64,000 bases of DNA from Dolichospermum flos-aquae CCAP 1403/13F (GCF_012516395.1 NZ_CP051206.1:3516501-3580500), one strand, 5' to 3'. Shown: positions 50,766 to 59,555, counted from the first letter of the stretch. Translations and numbers: made by a program. Notes: a model not told the origin generated them from the sequence alone.

Positions 50766-51965
50766 TTATTCCGGTAACTTATACTGCCCCACTATCCGTT
50801 TCGCAAACTCCGGTACATGAGCTTCTAATTTTTCTCCATGATTCCGCTTCACATATAAGTAATTTCTCGCAAAGTGCGAATCTATGGAAAATCTCGCATA
50901 TTCCAGTCCTTTTGGTCCAATTTTATCTATGACTACTCCCATTAATTTCGCTGCCCACATGGGTAAGGTGACGGCTTGATCATAAGCTGGTATGCTTTGC
51001 TGTACTGCTGGTTTGCGGTTTCCTTGGGACGTGACTGGCTGGGTGTTGAGTTGGTCTTTTACCAGTTCGAGCATTTCTTTGCCTGTATCGTTTCTGACTA
51101 CTATCCATTGCCATTGGTAAGGTGCGCCCATATACCCGACGACGATATCAGCGAGGGAGTTGACGTAATCGAAGCAACTCATACATGATGGGGCGAAGAT
51201 GTCTTTGAGGACGTTGGTTTTTAAGCCGAAGAAGGGGACTGTTTCTTCTGAACCGTCTTCGTGTTTGAAGTGGACTCGGAAGTCTTGCATGAATTCGTAG
51301 CTGACTACTGTTTGGGGGGAACGGCTGGTTGTTTCTAGGAATTTTTGCAGTCCGGCGCGGGTAACGTTATCTACGCATGGTGTTCCCAGTACGTAGAGTT
51401 TTTCTAAGCCGAGTTTTTTCTCTACGGCTCGTAATGCTTGGATTTGACAACCTACTCCGATGACTAATAACCTCTTCATTCCTGATTTTTCTATCTGTTC
51501 TAATACGGATAGGTTGGGGGATAGGGTAGGTTTATTGACTTTGGCTGCTAGTATTTCTTCGGGTGTGCGGGCGATGATGGGCATGGGTTGAAAGCGGTCT
51601 TCTTTGCTGTTTTGGACACAGACTACGCCTTCGACTAAGCCACGATTGAGCATTTCTATGGCTATGCTGCTAACTATTCCTGTCCATTGTGCGCCTTCTA
51701 TTGGTTGTTGTTTTCTGGCGGACATCATTTCTTGGTGTACGCCAAAATATAGTTCGTTTTCGTCTTCTAGGTTGCGGGGGCGGTTATGGGTGGTGGTTTC
51801 TAGTTCGTCTATTCTTTGGGTAATGAAGGCGCAGGCTTCTTTGACGTAGTGGATATAGTAGGTGTCGCATAGTCCGCATTCGCTACAGAGTTCTTTGGCG
51901 GGGCGCACGCTTCCGGGTTTGAGGGCTTTGGCTTTTTTGTGTTTGCTGGAGTCTATGGAGGTCAT
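50766..51965 (-). CDS. bciB: Divinyl (proto)chlorophyllide 8-vinyl reductase, ferredoxin type (BciB)
   Basis: 399 aa. The N-terminal ferredoxin-like cysteine cluster CSECGLCDTYYIHYVKEACA is followed by the FrhB-like body (GMKRLLVIGVGCQIQALRAV, LGTPCVDNVTRAGLQKFLET, KDIFAPSCMSCFDYVNSLAD). Length and wording fit the cyanobacterial slr1923-type enzyme, which reduces the 8-vinyl group in chlorophyll synthesis using ferredoxin and flavin. It could also be a related 7-hydroxymethyl chlorophyll reductase; the family is shared. Confidence 0.8.
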   Translation of the reverse strand: MTSIDSSKHKKAKALKPGSVRPAKELCSECGLCDTYYIHYVKEACAFITQRIDELETTTHNRPRNLEDENELYFGVHQEMMSARKQQPIEGAQWTGIVSSIAIEMLNRGLVEGVVCVQNSKEDRFQPMPIIARTPEEILAAKVNKPTLSPNLSVLEQIEKSGMKRLLVIGVGCQIQALRAVEKKLGLEKLYVLGTPCVDNVTRAGLQKFLETTSRSPQTVVSYEFMQDFRVHFKHEDGSEETVPFFGLKTNVLKDIFAPSCMSCFDYVNSLADIVVGYMGAPYQWQWIVVRNDTGKEMLELVKDQLNTQPVTSQGNRKPAVQQSIPAYDQAVTLPMWAAKLMGVVIDKIGPKGLEYARFSIDSHFARNYLYVKRNHGEKLEAHVPEFAKRIVGQYKLPE

Positions 51966-52019
51966 TTATTTTGTTTGTTTTATTCAAATATCGCTTTTAT
52001 TACCTTACCGTTAGGGGTT

Positions 52020-52174
52020 GTGAACTTAAAGATAGAAATTGAAATAGAGGAAAACGGACGCTTTATTGCGGAAGCGATTGATTTTCCCGGTGCGGTTGCT
52101 TGTTGAAGCACTAGACAGGAAGTAGTGGACAAGGTTCAGTCTTTGATTGTACCTGTTACAGTTGATAAACTGGC
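52020..52174 (+). pseudogene. HicB-type antitoxin relic
   Basis: From a GTG the frame reads NLKIEIEIEENGRFIAEAID, FPGAVAC, then TGA at 52104, and goes on in the same frame STRQEVVDKVQSLIVPVTVD, KLA. The usual protein of this family reads without a break, so a single nonsense mutation has split it. The C-terminus runs straight into the methyltransferase relic. Confidence 0.75.
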
Positions 52175-52180
52175 ATATAG

Positions 52181-52339
52181 TGTTGTTCATGTGTTCGGGA
52201 ATGCGCCCACCTCCAAACATTTCCGAAAGATTATATTTTTATGGGTGCATCGGCACGACAATTTACTCAAGTCGGTAACGCCGTTCCACCAATATTAGCG
52301 GCACAGATAGGAAACAGTCTTTCAGAAAGTTACTTTTAA
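52181..52339 (+). pseudogene. C-terminal relic of a DNA cytosine-5 methyltransferase
   Basis: Open frame without a start: CVRECAHLQTFPKDYIFMGA, then SARQFTQVGNAVPPILAAQI, GNSLSESYF, stop. RECARLQTFPDDY and RQ.GNAVPP are motifs IX/X of C5 methyltransferases of restriction-modification systems. The catalytic and target-recognition parts are missing, so only the last 50 or so residues remain. The ATG at 52241 is internal. Not seen by ORF callers. Confidence 0.82.
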
Positions 52340-52665
52340 ATTTACACTTTCTCGTGTATCGTCAATAAGGGCATAACAAAAATTTCCAACGCAATAGCTG
52401 TTTAATTACTCTAATAAACACAAAATACCATAGATTTCTGCTTTAGATTTAAGTCAAGTGCGATCGCACCAACAATCTATCTTCTAAAGGCGATCGCTAT
52501 TTCTGTGAGTCGTGATTTTTAGGCGATAGCGAAGCGCGACCTAGGAATCGCTTGTTGTGGGGATGAAATTGGATTTATATTTGGGTTAGTATTAAATAAA
52601 GAAATCACTCAGCTAGTCATGTAAACGAATTGCTTTGTTTAAAAATTACAAGGACTTGAATAAAT
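52340..52665. other. Non-coding gap with HIP1 sites and a small repeat
   Basis: Two HIP1-type sites (TGCGATCGCA, GGCGATCGCT), then one copy of the GGCGATAGCGAAGCGCGACC repeat at 52521-52551. The Uma2 promoter should be near 52600-52660. No gene seen. Confidence 0.55.
52521..52551 (+). repeat. Small dispersed repeat AGCGAAGCGCGACC
   Basis: AGGCGATAGCGAAGCGCGAC followed by CTAGGAATCGCT. Related copies are at 53257, 53310, 53952, 54779 and 59480, often preceded by GTGAGTCGTGATTTTT. Confidence 0.75.
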
Positions 52666-53241
52666 ATGACAGTTATCTTAGAAAGAATAAAGGATAAAGT
52701 TTGGACTGATGAAGAGTTTATGGCTTTAGCTGATGATGGCAATCGTTACGAAATTGTAGATGGAGAGTTGATAAACTTGGGCAATTCAGGCATGGAGCAT
52801 GGGAATATTGGCATATTCCTTGGTGGGCTAATCGAGATATTTGTAAGGCAGCATAATCTTGGCGTTACTTGCGACTCTAGTACAGCATTTAAGATGAAGA
52901 GAGATAATAAGCGGTCACCCGATATTTCTTTTGTTAGTAAAGAGCGATTGATTGGGATAAAACTATTACCTAAAGGCTTTTTTGATGGTGCGCCCGATCT
53001 AGTTGTTGAGATTATCTCTCCAGGCAACACTTTTGACGAAATTCACAACAAGATTGAAGAATATTTTGAAAGTGGAACTAGACTGCTGTGGGTAATCCAT
53101 CCTGATGAAAGATATGTGCTGGTTTACCATAGTCCTCAGCCCGATCTCCTATTGCGAGGTAATGATATTTTAGATGGAGAAGATGTAATTTTAAACTTCA
53201 AGGTTGCAGTCAGCGAATTGTTTAGAACTTTGACGTTTTAA
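52666..53241 (+). CDS. Uma2 family (DUF820) PD-(D/E)XK nuclease-like protein
   Basis: 191 aa. VWTDEEFMALADDGNRYEIV, DGELINLGNSGMEHGNIGIF, NKRSPDISFVSKERL, PDLVVEIISPGNTFDEIHNK and RLLWVIHPDERYVLVYHS are the conserved blocks, with the Asp and Glu of the nuclease fold intact. Distant relative of the gene at 10318. Function unknown. A single gene at the left part of the second TA island. Confidence 0.92.
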   Translation: MTVILERIKDKVWTDEEFMALADDGNRYEIVDGELINLGNSGMEHGNIGIFLGGLIEIFVRQHNLGVTCDSSTAFKMKRDNKRSPDISFVSKERLIGIKLLPKGFFDGAPDLVVEIISPGNTFDEIHNKIEEYFESGTRLLWVIHPDERYVLVYHSPQPDLLLRGNDILDGEDVILNFKVAVSELFRTLTF

Positions 53242-53256
53242 GGAAATTGATTAGTT

Positions 53257-53385
53257 AGCGATCACGAAGCACTCCGCAGGAATCACTATTCCTGTAAGTC
53301 GTGAGTTTTAGGCGATAGCGAAGCGCGACCTAGGAATCGCTATTCCTGTGAGTTGTGATTTTCAGGACTAGGGATCGCTTTTTAT
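53257..53385. repeat. Cluster of small dispersed repeats
   Basis: Three successive imperfect units of the type CGAAGC...GGAATC(A/G)CTATTCCTGT, GAGTCGTGAGTTTTAGGCGA. One contains the complete AGCGAAGCGCGACCTAGG form (53310-53340). Confidence 0.7.
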
Positions 53386-53402
53386 TGGTTTTAGGAGGCG
53401 AT

Positions 53403-53588
53403 TTAAGGTTCAGGTATCTCCAACTGACGACAAATTCTAAAAACGGTAAAGTCAACAATCTCTCTATGACGAGGAATTGCTGTACGACGACCGTTAAGGG
53501 GATTTTCCCAAATAGAATGTTCGCTTCCTTCTCTTAATAAATAACAGCCATGTTGACTGAGGTGACGTAACAAATCTCGACGTTTCAT
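53403..53588 (-). CDS. hicA: HicA-type mRNA interferase toxin
   Basis: 61 aa. MKRRDLLRHLSQHGCYLLRE, GSEHSIWENPLNGRRTAIPR, HREIVDFTVFRICRQLEIPE: a dsRBD-like fold with the catalytic His (SEHSIW). HicA toxins cut mRNA. The ATG overlaps the hicB stop (TAATG), so translation is coupled and hicB comes first. Confidence 0.92.
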   Translation of the reverse strand: MKRRDLLRHLSQHGCYLLREGSEHSIWENPLNGRRTAIPRHREIVDFTVFRICRQLEIPEP

Positions 53589-53869
53589 TAAGCTACAAAA
53601 CTAGGAACAACTTGAACATGATTTGCTGCTGAGAAAATCAAATAAATTGGTTCCTCTAAATCCGCTTCGGGTTCCGTTAATTGTTCATTCGGCAACGGTA
53701 AAGATTCTCCCTGAGATAAATAAACCTCTGCCATATCAACTAATGCACTCGCCAAAGAACGACGGACTATAGATAAATCTTCTCCCCAAGAAATCGCTCC
53801 AGGAAAGTCTAATACTTCCCCATGAACTCCCTTGTCTAAAAACTTATACATTGCCTTATAAGTAAGCAT
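53588..53869 (-). CDS. hicB: HicB-type antitoxin
   Basis: 93 aa. KAMYKFLDKGVHGEVLDFPG, AISWGEDLSIVRRSLASALV is the HicB fold; the C-terminal part (EADLEEPIYLIFSAANHVQV) has beta strands. It neutralises the HicA encoded by the next gene and probably represses the operon. Confidence 0.9.
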   Translation of the reverse strand: MLTYKAMYKFLDKGVHGEVLDFPGAISWGEDLSIVRRSLASALVDMAEVYLSQGESLPLPNEQLTEPEADLEEPIYLIFSAANHVQVVPSFVA

Positions 53870-53951
53870 GATTTATGTATCCTAGAGCAATAAACAATTC
53901 TCCTATTATAAAACACAGGCAATTGTGATGGCCAGTTTTTTTGGAGATGAG

Positions 53952-54010
53952 AGGCGATAGCGAACGCATTGCGTCCCGGAGAGAACTAGCGCGACCTAGT
54001 AATCGCTAAT
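53952..54010. repeat. Small dispersed repeat, longer variant
   Basis: GGCGATAGCGAACGCATTGC, GTCCCGGAGAGAACTAGCGC, GACCTAGTAATCGCT: the AGCGAAGCG...GACCTAG repeat carrying an extra internal segment of about 27 bp. Confidence 0.6.
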
Positions 54011-54024
54011 TTATAGCATTACTT

Positions 54025-54444
54025 TCAGTTAATAGACATCAAATTCTCAAAAGGATGACGATTTTTCCAGCGGTAAGTATTAAAGTCCCGAAAATCAACA
54101 GATAAAATCCGCCCATGCCCCAAATGTTCAGCAAGAATAATCAATGAAGCGTCCGCTAAATCCATTGGTAGAGAACTATATTGATTCATCAATTCACTGA
54201 TTCTTTTCCCATCTTGAACCTTGAGATCAAAAACCTCAAAAGCACCAATTTCTAAGCTATGAATAAACGTCTGTTGAGCATTTGTGCCTGTACGTTTCAA
54301 GAGAATATGACAAACTTCCGTAATCACACACCATGTTGTCACCAGAGGCTCATCAATCGTATCTAAAACTTCTTGAGCGAGAACATGATAATCATCACGG
54401 CGATTGATTAGTGCTATCCAAAAGCCAGAATCAACGATTACCAT
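54025..54444 (-). CDS. vapC: VapC-type PIN toxin
   Basis: 139 aa from the ATG at 54444; the longer frame to 54519 lies inside the antitoxin gene. PIN motifs: MVIVDSGFWIALINRRDDYH (first Asp), TWCVITEVCHILLK (Glu), LPMDLADASLIILAEHL (Asp) and GRILSVDFRDFNTYRWKNRH (last acidic group). A likely ribonuclease. Overlaps the antitoxin gene by 14 bp. Confidence 0.9.
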   Translation of the reverse strand: MVIVDSGFWIALINRRDDYHVLAQEVLDTIDEPLVTTWCVITEVCHILLKRTGTNAQQTFIHSLEIGAFEVFDLKVQDGKRISELMNQYSSLPMDLADASLIILAEHLGHGRILSVDFRDFNTYRWKNRHPFENLMSIN

Positions 54445-54709
54445 ATTTTTCGTTAAGACTTTCAGTGAGATATTGCTTGTAATTAACCGACAAATCAGAG
54501 TCCCCTTCAGCACAACCAATCAGCCCTGATTCTCTAAGACGTTGCAAAGGTTTTACAGGGGATTCTTGATGTAATTTTTCATAATAAAGATCGATCGCCA
54601 CTTTCATAATGTCAGACACACCTTGATTTGTCCGCTGGCGAATGTAATTAAACTTACTAGCGCGATCGCTATCGAGCCTTGCATTAACTCTCATATTTTT
54701 GCTTGTCAT
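54431..54709 (-). CDS. vapB: Ribbon-helix-helix-like antitoxin of the VapC pair
   Basis: 92 aa from the ATG at 54709; the frame extends to a TTG at 54724. MRVNARLDSDRASKFNYIRQ, RTNQGVSDIMKVAIDLYYEK is a ribbon-helix-helix, and the tail (SDLSVNYKQYLTESLNEKYG) should bind the toxin. First gene of the pair on the minus strand. Confidence 0.85.
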   Translation of the reverse strand: MTSKNMRVNARLDSDRASKFNYIRQRTNQGVSDIMKVAIDLYYEKLHQESPVKPLQRLRESGLIGCAEGDSDLSVNYKQYLTESLNEKYGNR

Positions 54710-54778
54710 AACTCTGTATGACAATACTATAGCTCCAAAAATTCAAAGTTAAGTAGTTATCAAATAGTTTCCTCATAG

Positions 54779-54810
54779 GGCGATAGCGAAGCGCTCCGTC
54801 GGAATCGCTA
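54779..54810 (+). repeat. Small dispersed repeat AGCGAAGCGCTCCG
   Basis: GGGCGATAGCGAAGCGCTCC, GTCGGAATCGCT. The same form, with one base different, is at 59480. Confidence 0.75.
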
Positions 54811-54879
54811 TTCTATCGTGGTTTGTTATTCTCAAGGGTAATTAATGGGATAATATCAAAAAAAGACTTATCAAAGGTA

Positions 54880-55296
54880 ATGAATATGACAGATACAATC
54901 CAGTTAACATCAGAACAAATTGCAATATATCGCAGTGAACTAGCAGATAATTCTGATTTTTTAGCTGCACTTGATGTAATCGAAGAATGGGATGGAGATT
55001 TGGCGGATGCGGCTGAATCCATTGCTACTCGAAATGGCATTGAAGGAGTCGAAGATAACGCTGATATGCGTTGGTTTGTTATTGTTCTTAATAAATGTCG
55101 TGAATCTATTTGTCAGCAAAGATACGAAATTGTGCGAGAAAAAATTGTCCCTGCACTTATCCCTACGTTAACAGAGATGGTAGCAGCATCTTTTCTATGT
55201 CCCCCAGGTATTGCGACACTTTTATCAACTCCAATTGCTATTTATGTTCAAGAGGAAGGAATGGACAAGTTTTGTCAAATTTCCACCGATGACTAA
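54880..55296 (+). CDS. Small protein convergent with TPR-CHAT, unknown function
   Basis: 138 aa from the ATG at 54880 (AAAGG just ahead); the longer frame from 54823 is not supported. The N-terminal helical part is TSEQIAIYRSELADNSDFLA, ALDVIEEWDGDLADAAESIA. The C-terminal half has a hydrophobic stretch (VPALIPTLTEMVAASFLCPP, GIATLLSTPIAIYV) that could insert into a membrane. The stop codon overlaps that of the TPR-CHAT gene on the other strand. I do not recognise a domain with certainty. It may be a functional partner of the CHAT protein. Confidence 0.7.
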   Translation: MNMTDTIQLTSEQIAIYRSELADNSDFLAALDVIEEWDGDLADAAESIATRNGIEGVEDNADMRWFVIVLNKCRESICQQRYEIVREKIVPALIPTLTEMVAASFLCPPGIATLLSTPIAIYVQEEGMDKFCQISTDD

Positions 55297-58200
55297 ACTC
55301 CTGTTGCTATAAATGCAGTCCAATAATAGGGACTTTCAAATGGATAGGGTTGACGTTTAACCGCAGCTTCTAATAAGTCTTTAAATTTATTGCGATCGCG
55401 TTTATTATCGGCAAATGCTTCAATTAATAATTTTTGAAATTCGGAGTTGTTTTTAATTCTTCCTAACTTCTTACTGGTGAGAGTTCTTAACCAAGTTTGA
55501 GTGTTATTTAAAACAATAGCAATACTCCCTTGATCTTGGATAGAAATTCGTTTAAGATCGTGATAAAACTTAGTCATAAATAACGTTGTTGCTAGAGGAT
55601 CTACTGTCCAAAGGGTGCTAACAACACTAGAACTCCCTGCAAATAGAAAACCACTGGGTAAACCCACATATTCATCACTGATACTATCAGCTTTACTTTC
55701 GATTATGCCACTTTCACAAGCGGAAAAGGTGACTAAACGGCATTCTCTTAAATCAAGTTTTTCAAAGACTTCTGCTAGGGTTAGATTGGCTGATTCTCCT
55801 AAGTTGCCTTCTGGATCTGCTAACATTAAAGCGGAATCTCTAGGAGATTTATTATCAAATTTACCATGACAAGAAAAGTGAATACAATGGGATGCTTGTA
55901 ATTCCTGACGACGGTTTTCTAGGGTTTGTTCTGATGCTTCTGATTCACCAATAATAATGGTTTTTTCAGCATCAAATCCTTGACTAATTCTCTCTATTTC
56001 TAGATTTGCTCCTAAAAGGGGTTTTAGTCCTTTTCTTGTAGGGTTTTTAATAGCAAAAAGACGATCAAAGTTTTCACGCTGTGATGATTTTACCAGTTTT
56101 AAAAGTTGGCAACTGGGAACGTATCCGACACCTTTAGAAAAGCTTTGATAGAGAAATTGTCCATTTTGTAGGGGTAAACAATGCAGGGGAATAATATGTA
56201 AAAACCAATGGGGAATAATGATTAACCGTGTGCAGTCTTGGGGAATCAGTTCTAAAAGTTCATCAATGTGGAGAATTTTTGATAGTTGATTTAAACAAGA
56301 ATTAAGATTTTTAATCCACTCGGTTTTATTATTTTCGTATGCCTCACGATAATCTTTAATAAAATTAATCAATTTGTCTCGATCTGTTGTTGAAGATTGC
56401 CAAACTTTTAATCTTTGGGAAGTTACAACAAACGCCATAATACTATCCCCTGCAATATACCATTCTAAAATTGCAGTTTGTTGATCAATTAAGGATTGAA
56501 TCTCAGTTAAGGGAATAGTTTGAACTTTTTGAGTTAAGCTAAAAGTGGGATCAATGGGGGTTATTTCTCGGTCAATGAGTTGATTTAATTCTTGTTTTAA
56601 ATGATTGAGGTGAGTATAGTCATTTAAGATGGGTTGTTTTTGTTGATCTGGGGTTAAAATCACTCCCCTATTGCGGGTTTGTTCTTGGATGGCTAACTGT
56701 TGTTCTTCCCCAATAATGGCACGACGGAGGCGATCTAATTCGGTAATAATAGTTGGGGGGATATTTCCTTTAGGATAGATATCTCGGTCAGTTAGCAGTT
56801 GGACTAGATAGCGGGTTTTGCTGCGTTCAACGTATTCTAAGGCGCGATCTTTTTGATTGAGGTTGAGATAGGATTGAACAATGCCATGATAAACATCCAT
56901 TGCATCGGAGAGGATTTCTTGTTGTCGTTGGGGGTTTAAGGCTTGGAGTCGGGTATTTTCTACTGCTTCGATGGCTAAGTTGTAGCCTTTGATGGCGGTT
57001 TCCCAATCTTCGATAATAAAGTTAGCAGTATGTCCTAAGTTTCGTCCTGTTCGTAAACAGTCTGTAGGAAAAGCAGTGGGGGTAAATACTTCTAAAGACT
57101 GGTTAAAAGCTGCAATAGCTAACTCTAGATTAGCTGCTCTTTCCCCTCTGATGCGATTATTATAAGCTGCCCCCAGATTATTTTGTGATCTTGCCCAATA
57201 TTCAGGAAAGCCTTCACGGGTATAGACTTCTAAAGACTGGTTAAAAGCTGCAATAGCTAACTCTAGATTATCTGCCCTTTCCCCAAGAATGCGATTTCCA
57301 TAAGCATTCCCCAGATTATTTTGTGACCTTGCCCAATCTTCAGGAAAAGCTTCACGGGTTCTTACTTCTAAAGATAGGTTAAAAGCTGCAATAGCTAACT
57401 CTAGATTATCTGCCCTTTCCCCAAGAATGCGATTTCCATAAGCATTCCCCAGATTATTTTGTGACCTTGCCCAATCTTCAGGAAAAGCTTCACGGGTATA
57501 TACTTCTAAAGATAAGTTAAAAGCTGTGATCGCTAACTCTAGATTATCTGCCCTTTCCCCAAGAATGCGATCTCTATAAGCATTCCCCAGATTATTTTGT
57601 GACCTTGCCCATTGTTCAGGAAAGGCTTCACAGGTTAATACTTCTAAAGACTGGTTATAAGCTGCAATAGCTAACTCTGTATTATCTGCCCTTTCCCCAA
57701 GAATGCGATTTCCATAAGCATTCCCCAGATTATTTTGTATCCCTGCCCATCTTTCAGGAAAGGCTTCACGGGTATAGACTTCTAAAGACAGGTTTAAAGC
57801 GGCAATAGCTAACTCTAGATTATCTGCCCTTTCCCCAAGAATGCGATAACTATAAGCATTCCCTAGATTATTTTGTGTCATCGCCCAATCTACTGGAAAT
57901 GCTTCACGGGTTGTTACTTCTAAAGACAGTTTATACGCTGCGATCGCTAACTCTAGATTATCTGCCCTTTCCCCAAGAATGCGATCTCCATAAGCATTCC
58001 CCAGATTATTTTGTGACCTTGCCCAATCTTCAGGAAAAGCTTCACGGGTATATACTTCTAATGACAGGTGATAAGCCGCAATAGCTAACTCTAGATTATA
58101 TTCTCTTTCCCCTCTGATGCGAATTTGATAAGCAGACCCCAGATTATTTTGTGTCGTTGCCCAATATTCAGGAAAAGCTTCACGGGTATATACTTCTGAG

Positions 58201-59354
58201 AGGGTCTGATAGCCTGTAATAGCAATTTCCAGATTATTAGCCCGACTTCCCAAGGGAAACTGTGCAATATTATTACATAAATTTTGAATCACCCCGGCAG
58301 TAAATGCCACATCTTGTGCATTCTCTTGAGAAAACACATTTCTAGCGAATTGTTGCAACAGTTGGGGAAAAGTATCATCTAACAGATGTTGACCCCGTTG
58401 TAGGATCGTATAAACTACCGCAGGATCATTACTCTCTGCTTCTGCTTCTAATAATTCTAATAAAAACCCCTGATATTCCTCTATACTTCCCGCTTGAGGG
58501 TTGAGATATTGCCCCAACTGTTGCGGTATATACCGTAACCAAGCCGCATCATTATTATTTCCTTGTTGTTCTAACCATGTTGCACAGTTTTCCATCACCT
58601 GCAAAAATTCGGGATCAATCAATTCCTGATTTGCTTGCAGAATATTATTGAGTTCCCCATCATTAGCACAAGCGAGTAACTGTTCAATTAAATTAGTATA
58701 AGCTTGTAATCTATCATAAGAAAAGGCTTCACTGGTATATACTTTCGGATTTTCTTGGTAACAAGAGATCGCAGTTTCTAACTTATCAGCTTTATCCCCA
58801 ACTTCACTATTAACAGGAGGAGTTCGATTTGCTCCCTCTGGTACAAATTCCCAGTCATAACCCATCTCCTCACAAAAAGAGATAATTGTTTTGGTTTCTA
58901 GTATTTCAACACTCGGTACTGGAAAATTATGTTCTCCTAATTGTCGTGCAAAATTAGTTGCATCTGCTGAAGATTCAAACAGTAATATTGTTTCTTTCTC
59001 TTGGCTACTTATTGTATGAATTCCCTCATTATCTGTTCCCGCATTGTAGAGAAGAACATAAACAGTTTGAGGTAACTGATTAGATGGCTGAGTAGGATTG
59101 GCTTGAGGGTTGAGATATTGCCCCAACTGTTGCTCTATATCCCGTAACCAAGCCGCATTATTATTATTTCCTTGTTCTTCTAACCATGTTGCACAGTTTT
59201 CCATCTCCTGCAAAAATTGGGTATCAATCAATTCCTGATTTGCTTGCAGAATATTATTGAGTTCCTCACCATCAGCACAAGCAAGCAATTGTTCAATTAA
59301 ATTAACATAAGCTTGTAATCTCGCTTCATCCATAACCGTACCCTCCAACCCCAA
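55293..59354 (-). CDS. TPR-CHAT protein (caspase-like peptidase with tetratricopeptide repeats)
   Basis: 1353 aa. N-terminus: a block of about 85 aa (LQAYVNLIEQLLACADGEEL, NNILQANQELIDTQFLQEME) occurs twice (about 14-95 and 218-300), with a small domain between them. About eight near-identical TPR-like units of 48 aa follow (NNLGNAYGNRILGERADNLE, LAIAAFNLSLEVYTREAFPE), then a helical linker. The CHAT peptidase at the C-terminus has the His in IHFSCHGKFDNKSP and the Cys in LVTFSACESGI, so the dyad looks intact. CHAT proteins act as proteases in cell death and defence circuits. No cas genes are nearby, so it is not a Craspase. The partner and trigger are unknown. Confidence 0.9.
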   Translation of the reverse strand: MGLEGTVMDEARLQAYVNLIEQLLACADGEELNNILQANQELIDTQFLQEMENCATWLEEQGNNNNAAWLRDIEQQLGQYLNPQANPTQPSNQLPQTVYVLLYNAGTDNEGIHTISSQEKETILLFESSADATNFARQLGEHNFPVPSVEILETKTIISFCEEMGYDWEFVPEGANRTPPVNSEVGDKADKLETAISCYQENPKVYTSEAFSYDRLQAYTNLIEQLLACANDGELNNILQANQELIDPEFLQVMENCATWLEQQGNNNDAAWLRYIPQQLGQYLNPQAGSIEEYQGFLLELLEAEAESNDPAVVYTILQRGQHLLDDTFPQLLQQFARNVFSQENAQDVAFTAGVIQNLCNNIAQFPLGSRANNLEIAITGYQTLSEVYTREAFPEYWATTQNNLGSAYQIRIRGEREYNLELAIAAYHLSLEVYTREAFPEDWARSQNNLGNAYGDRILGERADNLELAIAAYKLSLEVTTREAFPVDWAMTQNNLGNAYSYRILGERADNLELAIAALNLSLEVYTREAFPERWAGIQNNLGNAYGNRILGERADNTELAIAAYNQSLEVLTCEAFPEQWARSQNNLGNAYRDRILGERADNLELAITAFNLSLEVYTREAFPEDWARSQNNLGNAYGNRILGERADNLELAIAAFNLSLEVRTREAFPEDWARSQNNLGNAYGNRILGERADNLELAIAAFNQSLEVYTREGFPEYWARSQNNLGAAYNNRIRGERAANLELAIAAFNQSLEVFTPTAFPTDCLRTGRNLGHTANFIIEDWETAIKGYNLAIEAVENTRLQALNPQRQQEILSDAMDVYHGIVQSYLNLNQKDRALEYVERSKTRYLVQLLTDRDIYPKGNIPPTIITELDRLRRAIIGEEQQLAIQEQTRNRGVILTPDQQKQPILNDYTHLNHLKQELNQLIDREITPIDPTFSLTQKVQTIPLTEIQSLIDQQTAILEWYIAGDSIMAFVVTSQRLKVWQSSTTDRDKLINFIKDYREAYENNKTEWIKNLNSCLNQLSKILHIDELLELIPQDCTRLIIIPHWFLHIIPLHCLPLQNGQFLYQSFSKGVGYVPSCQLLKLVKSSQRENFDRLFAIKNPTRKGLKPLLGANLEIERISQGFDAEKTIIIGESEASEQTLENRRQELQASHCIHFSCHGKFDNKSPRDSALMLADPEGNLGESANLTLAEVFEKLDLRECRLVTFSACESGIIESKADSISDEYVGLPSGFLFAGSSSVVSTLWTVDPLATTLFMTKFYHDLKRISIQDQGSIAIVLNNTQTWLRTLTSKKLGRIKNNSEFQKLLIEAFADNKRDRNKFKDLLEAAVKRQPYPFESPYYWTAFIATGV
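57060..58215. repeat. Tandem 144-bp coding repeats within the TPR-CHAT gene
   Basis: Eight or so consecutive units of 144 bp (48 codons). Several are almost identical at DNA level, for example those starting near 57230, 57370, 57510 and 57660 (ATAGCTAACTCTAGATTATC, TGCCCTTTCCCCAAGAATGC). Such sameness means recent duplication or gene conversion; the copy number is expected to vary. Confidence 0.9.
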
Positions 59355-59459
59355 ATAGTTAAAATAGAATTATAATCAATCAAATAATTACATAAATCAT
59401 AGTTTAGCGTAATATTGCGTGATACCGAGCGATCGTACTAAAGTTAAGTGGGGTTACAT

Positions 59460-59510
59460 TACTGTGAGTCGTGATTTTTAGGCGATAGCGAAGCGCTCCG
59501 TGGGAATCGC
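59460..59510 (+). repeat. Small dispersed repeat with leader
   Basis: ACTGTGAGTCGTGATTTTTA then GGCGATAGCGAAGCGCTCCG and TGGGAATCGC. Same two-part structure as at 52503-52551. Confidence 0.75.
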
Positions 59511-59555
59511 ATAACATAGAATAAAATTATAACTGACTTCAAAACAGCAAATTAT

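Noticed and set aside
51604-51849. ORF antisense to bciB
   Set aside because: Shadow frame; the minus-strand gene has clear motifs and full length.
55293-59354. TPR-CHAT as a Craspase (type III-E CRISPR) component
   Set aside because: No gRAMP/Cas7-11 gene or CRISPR array in the neighbourhood; stand-alone TPR-CHAT proteins are common in cyanobacteria.
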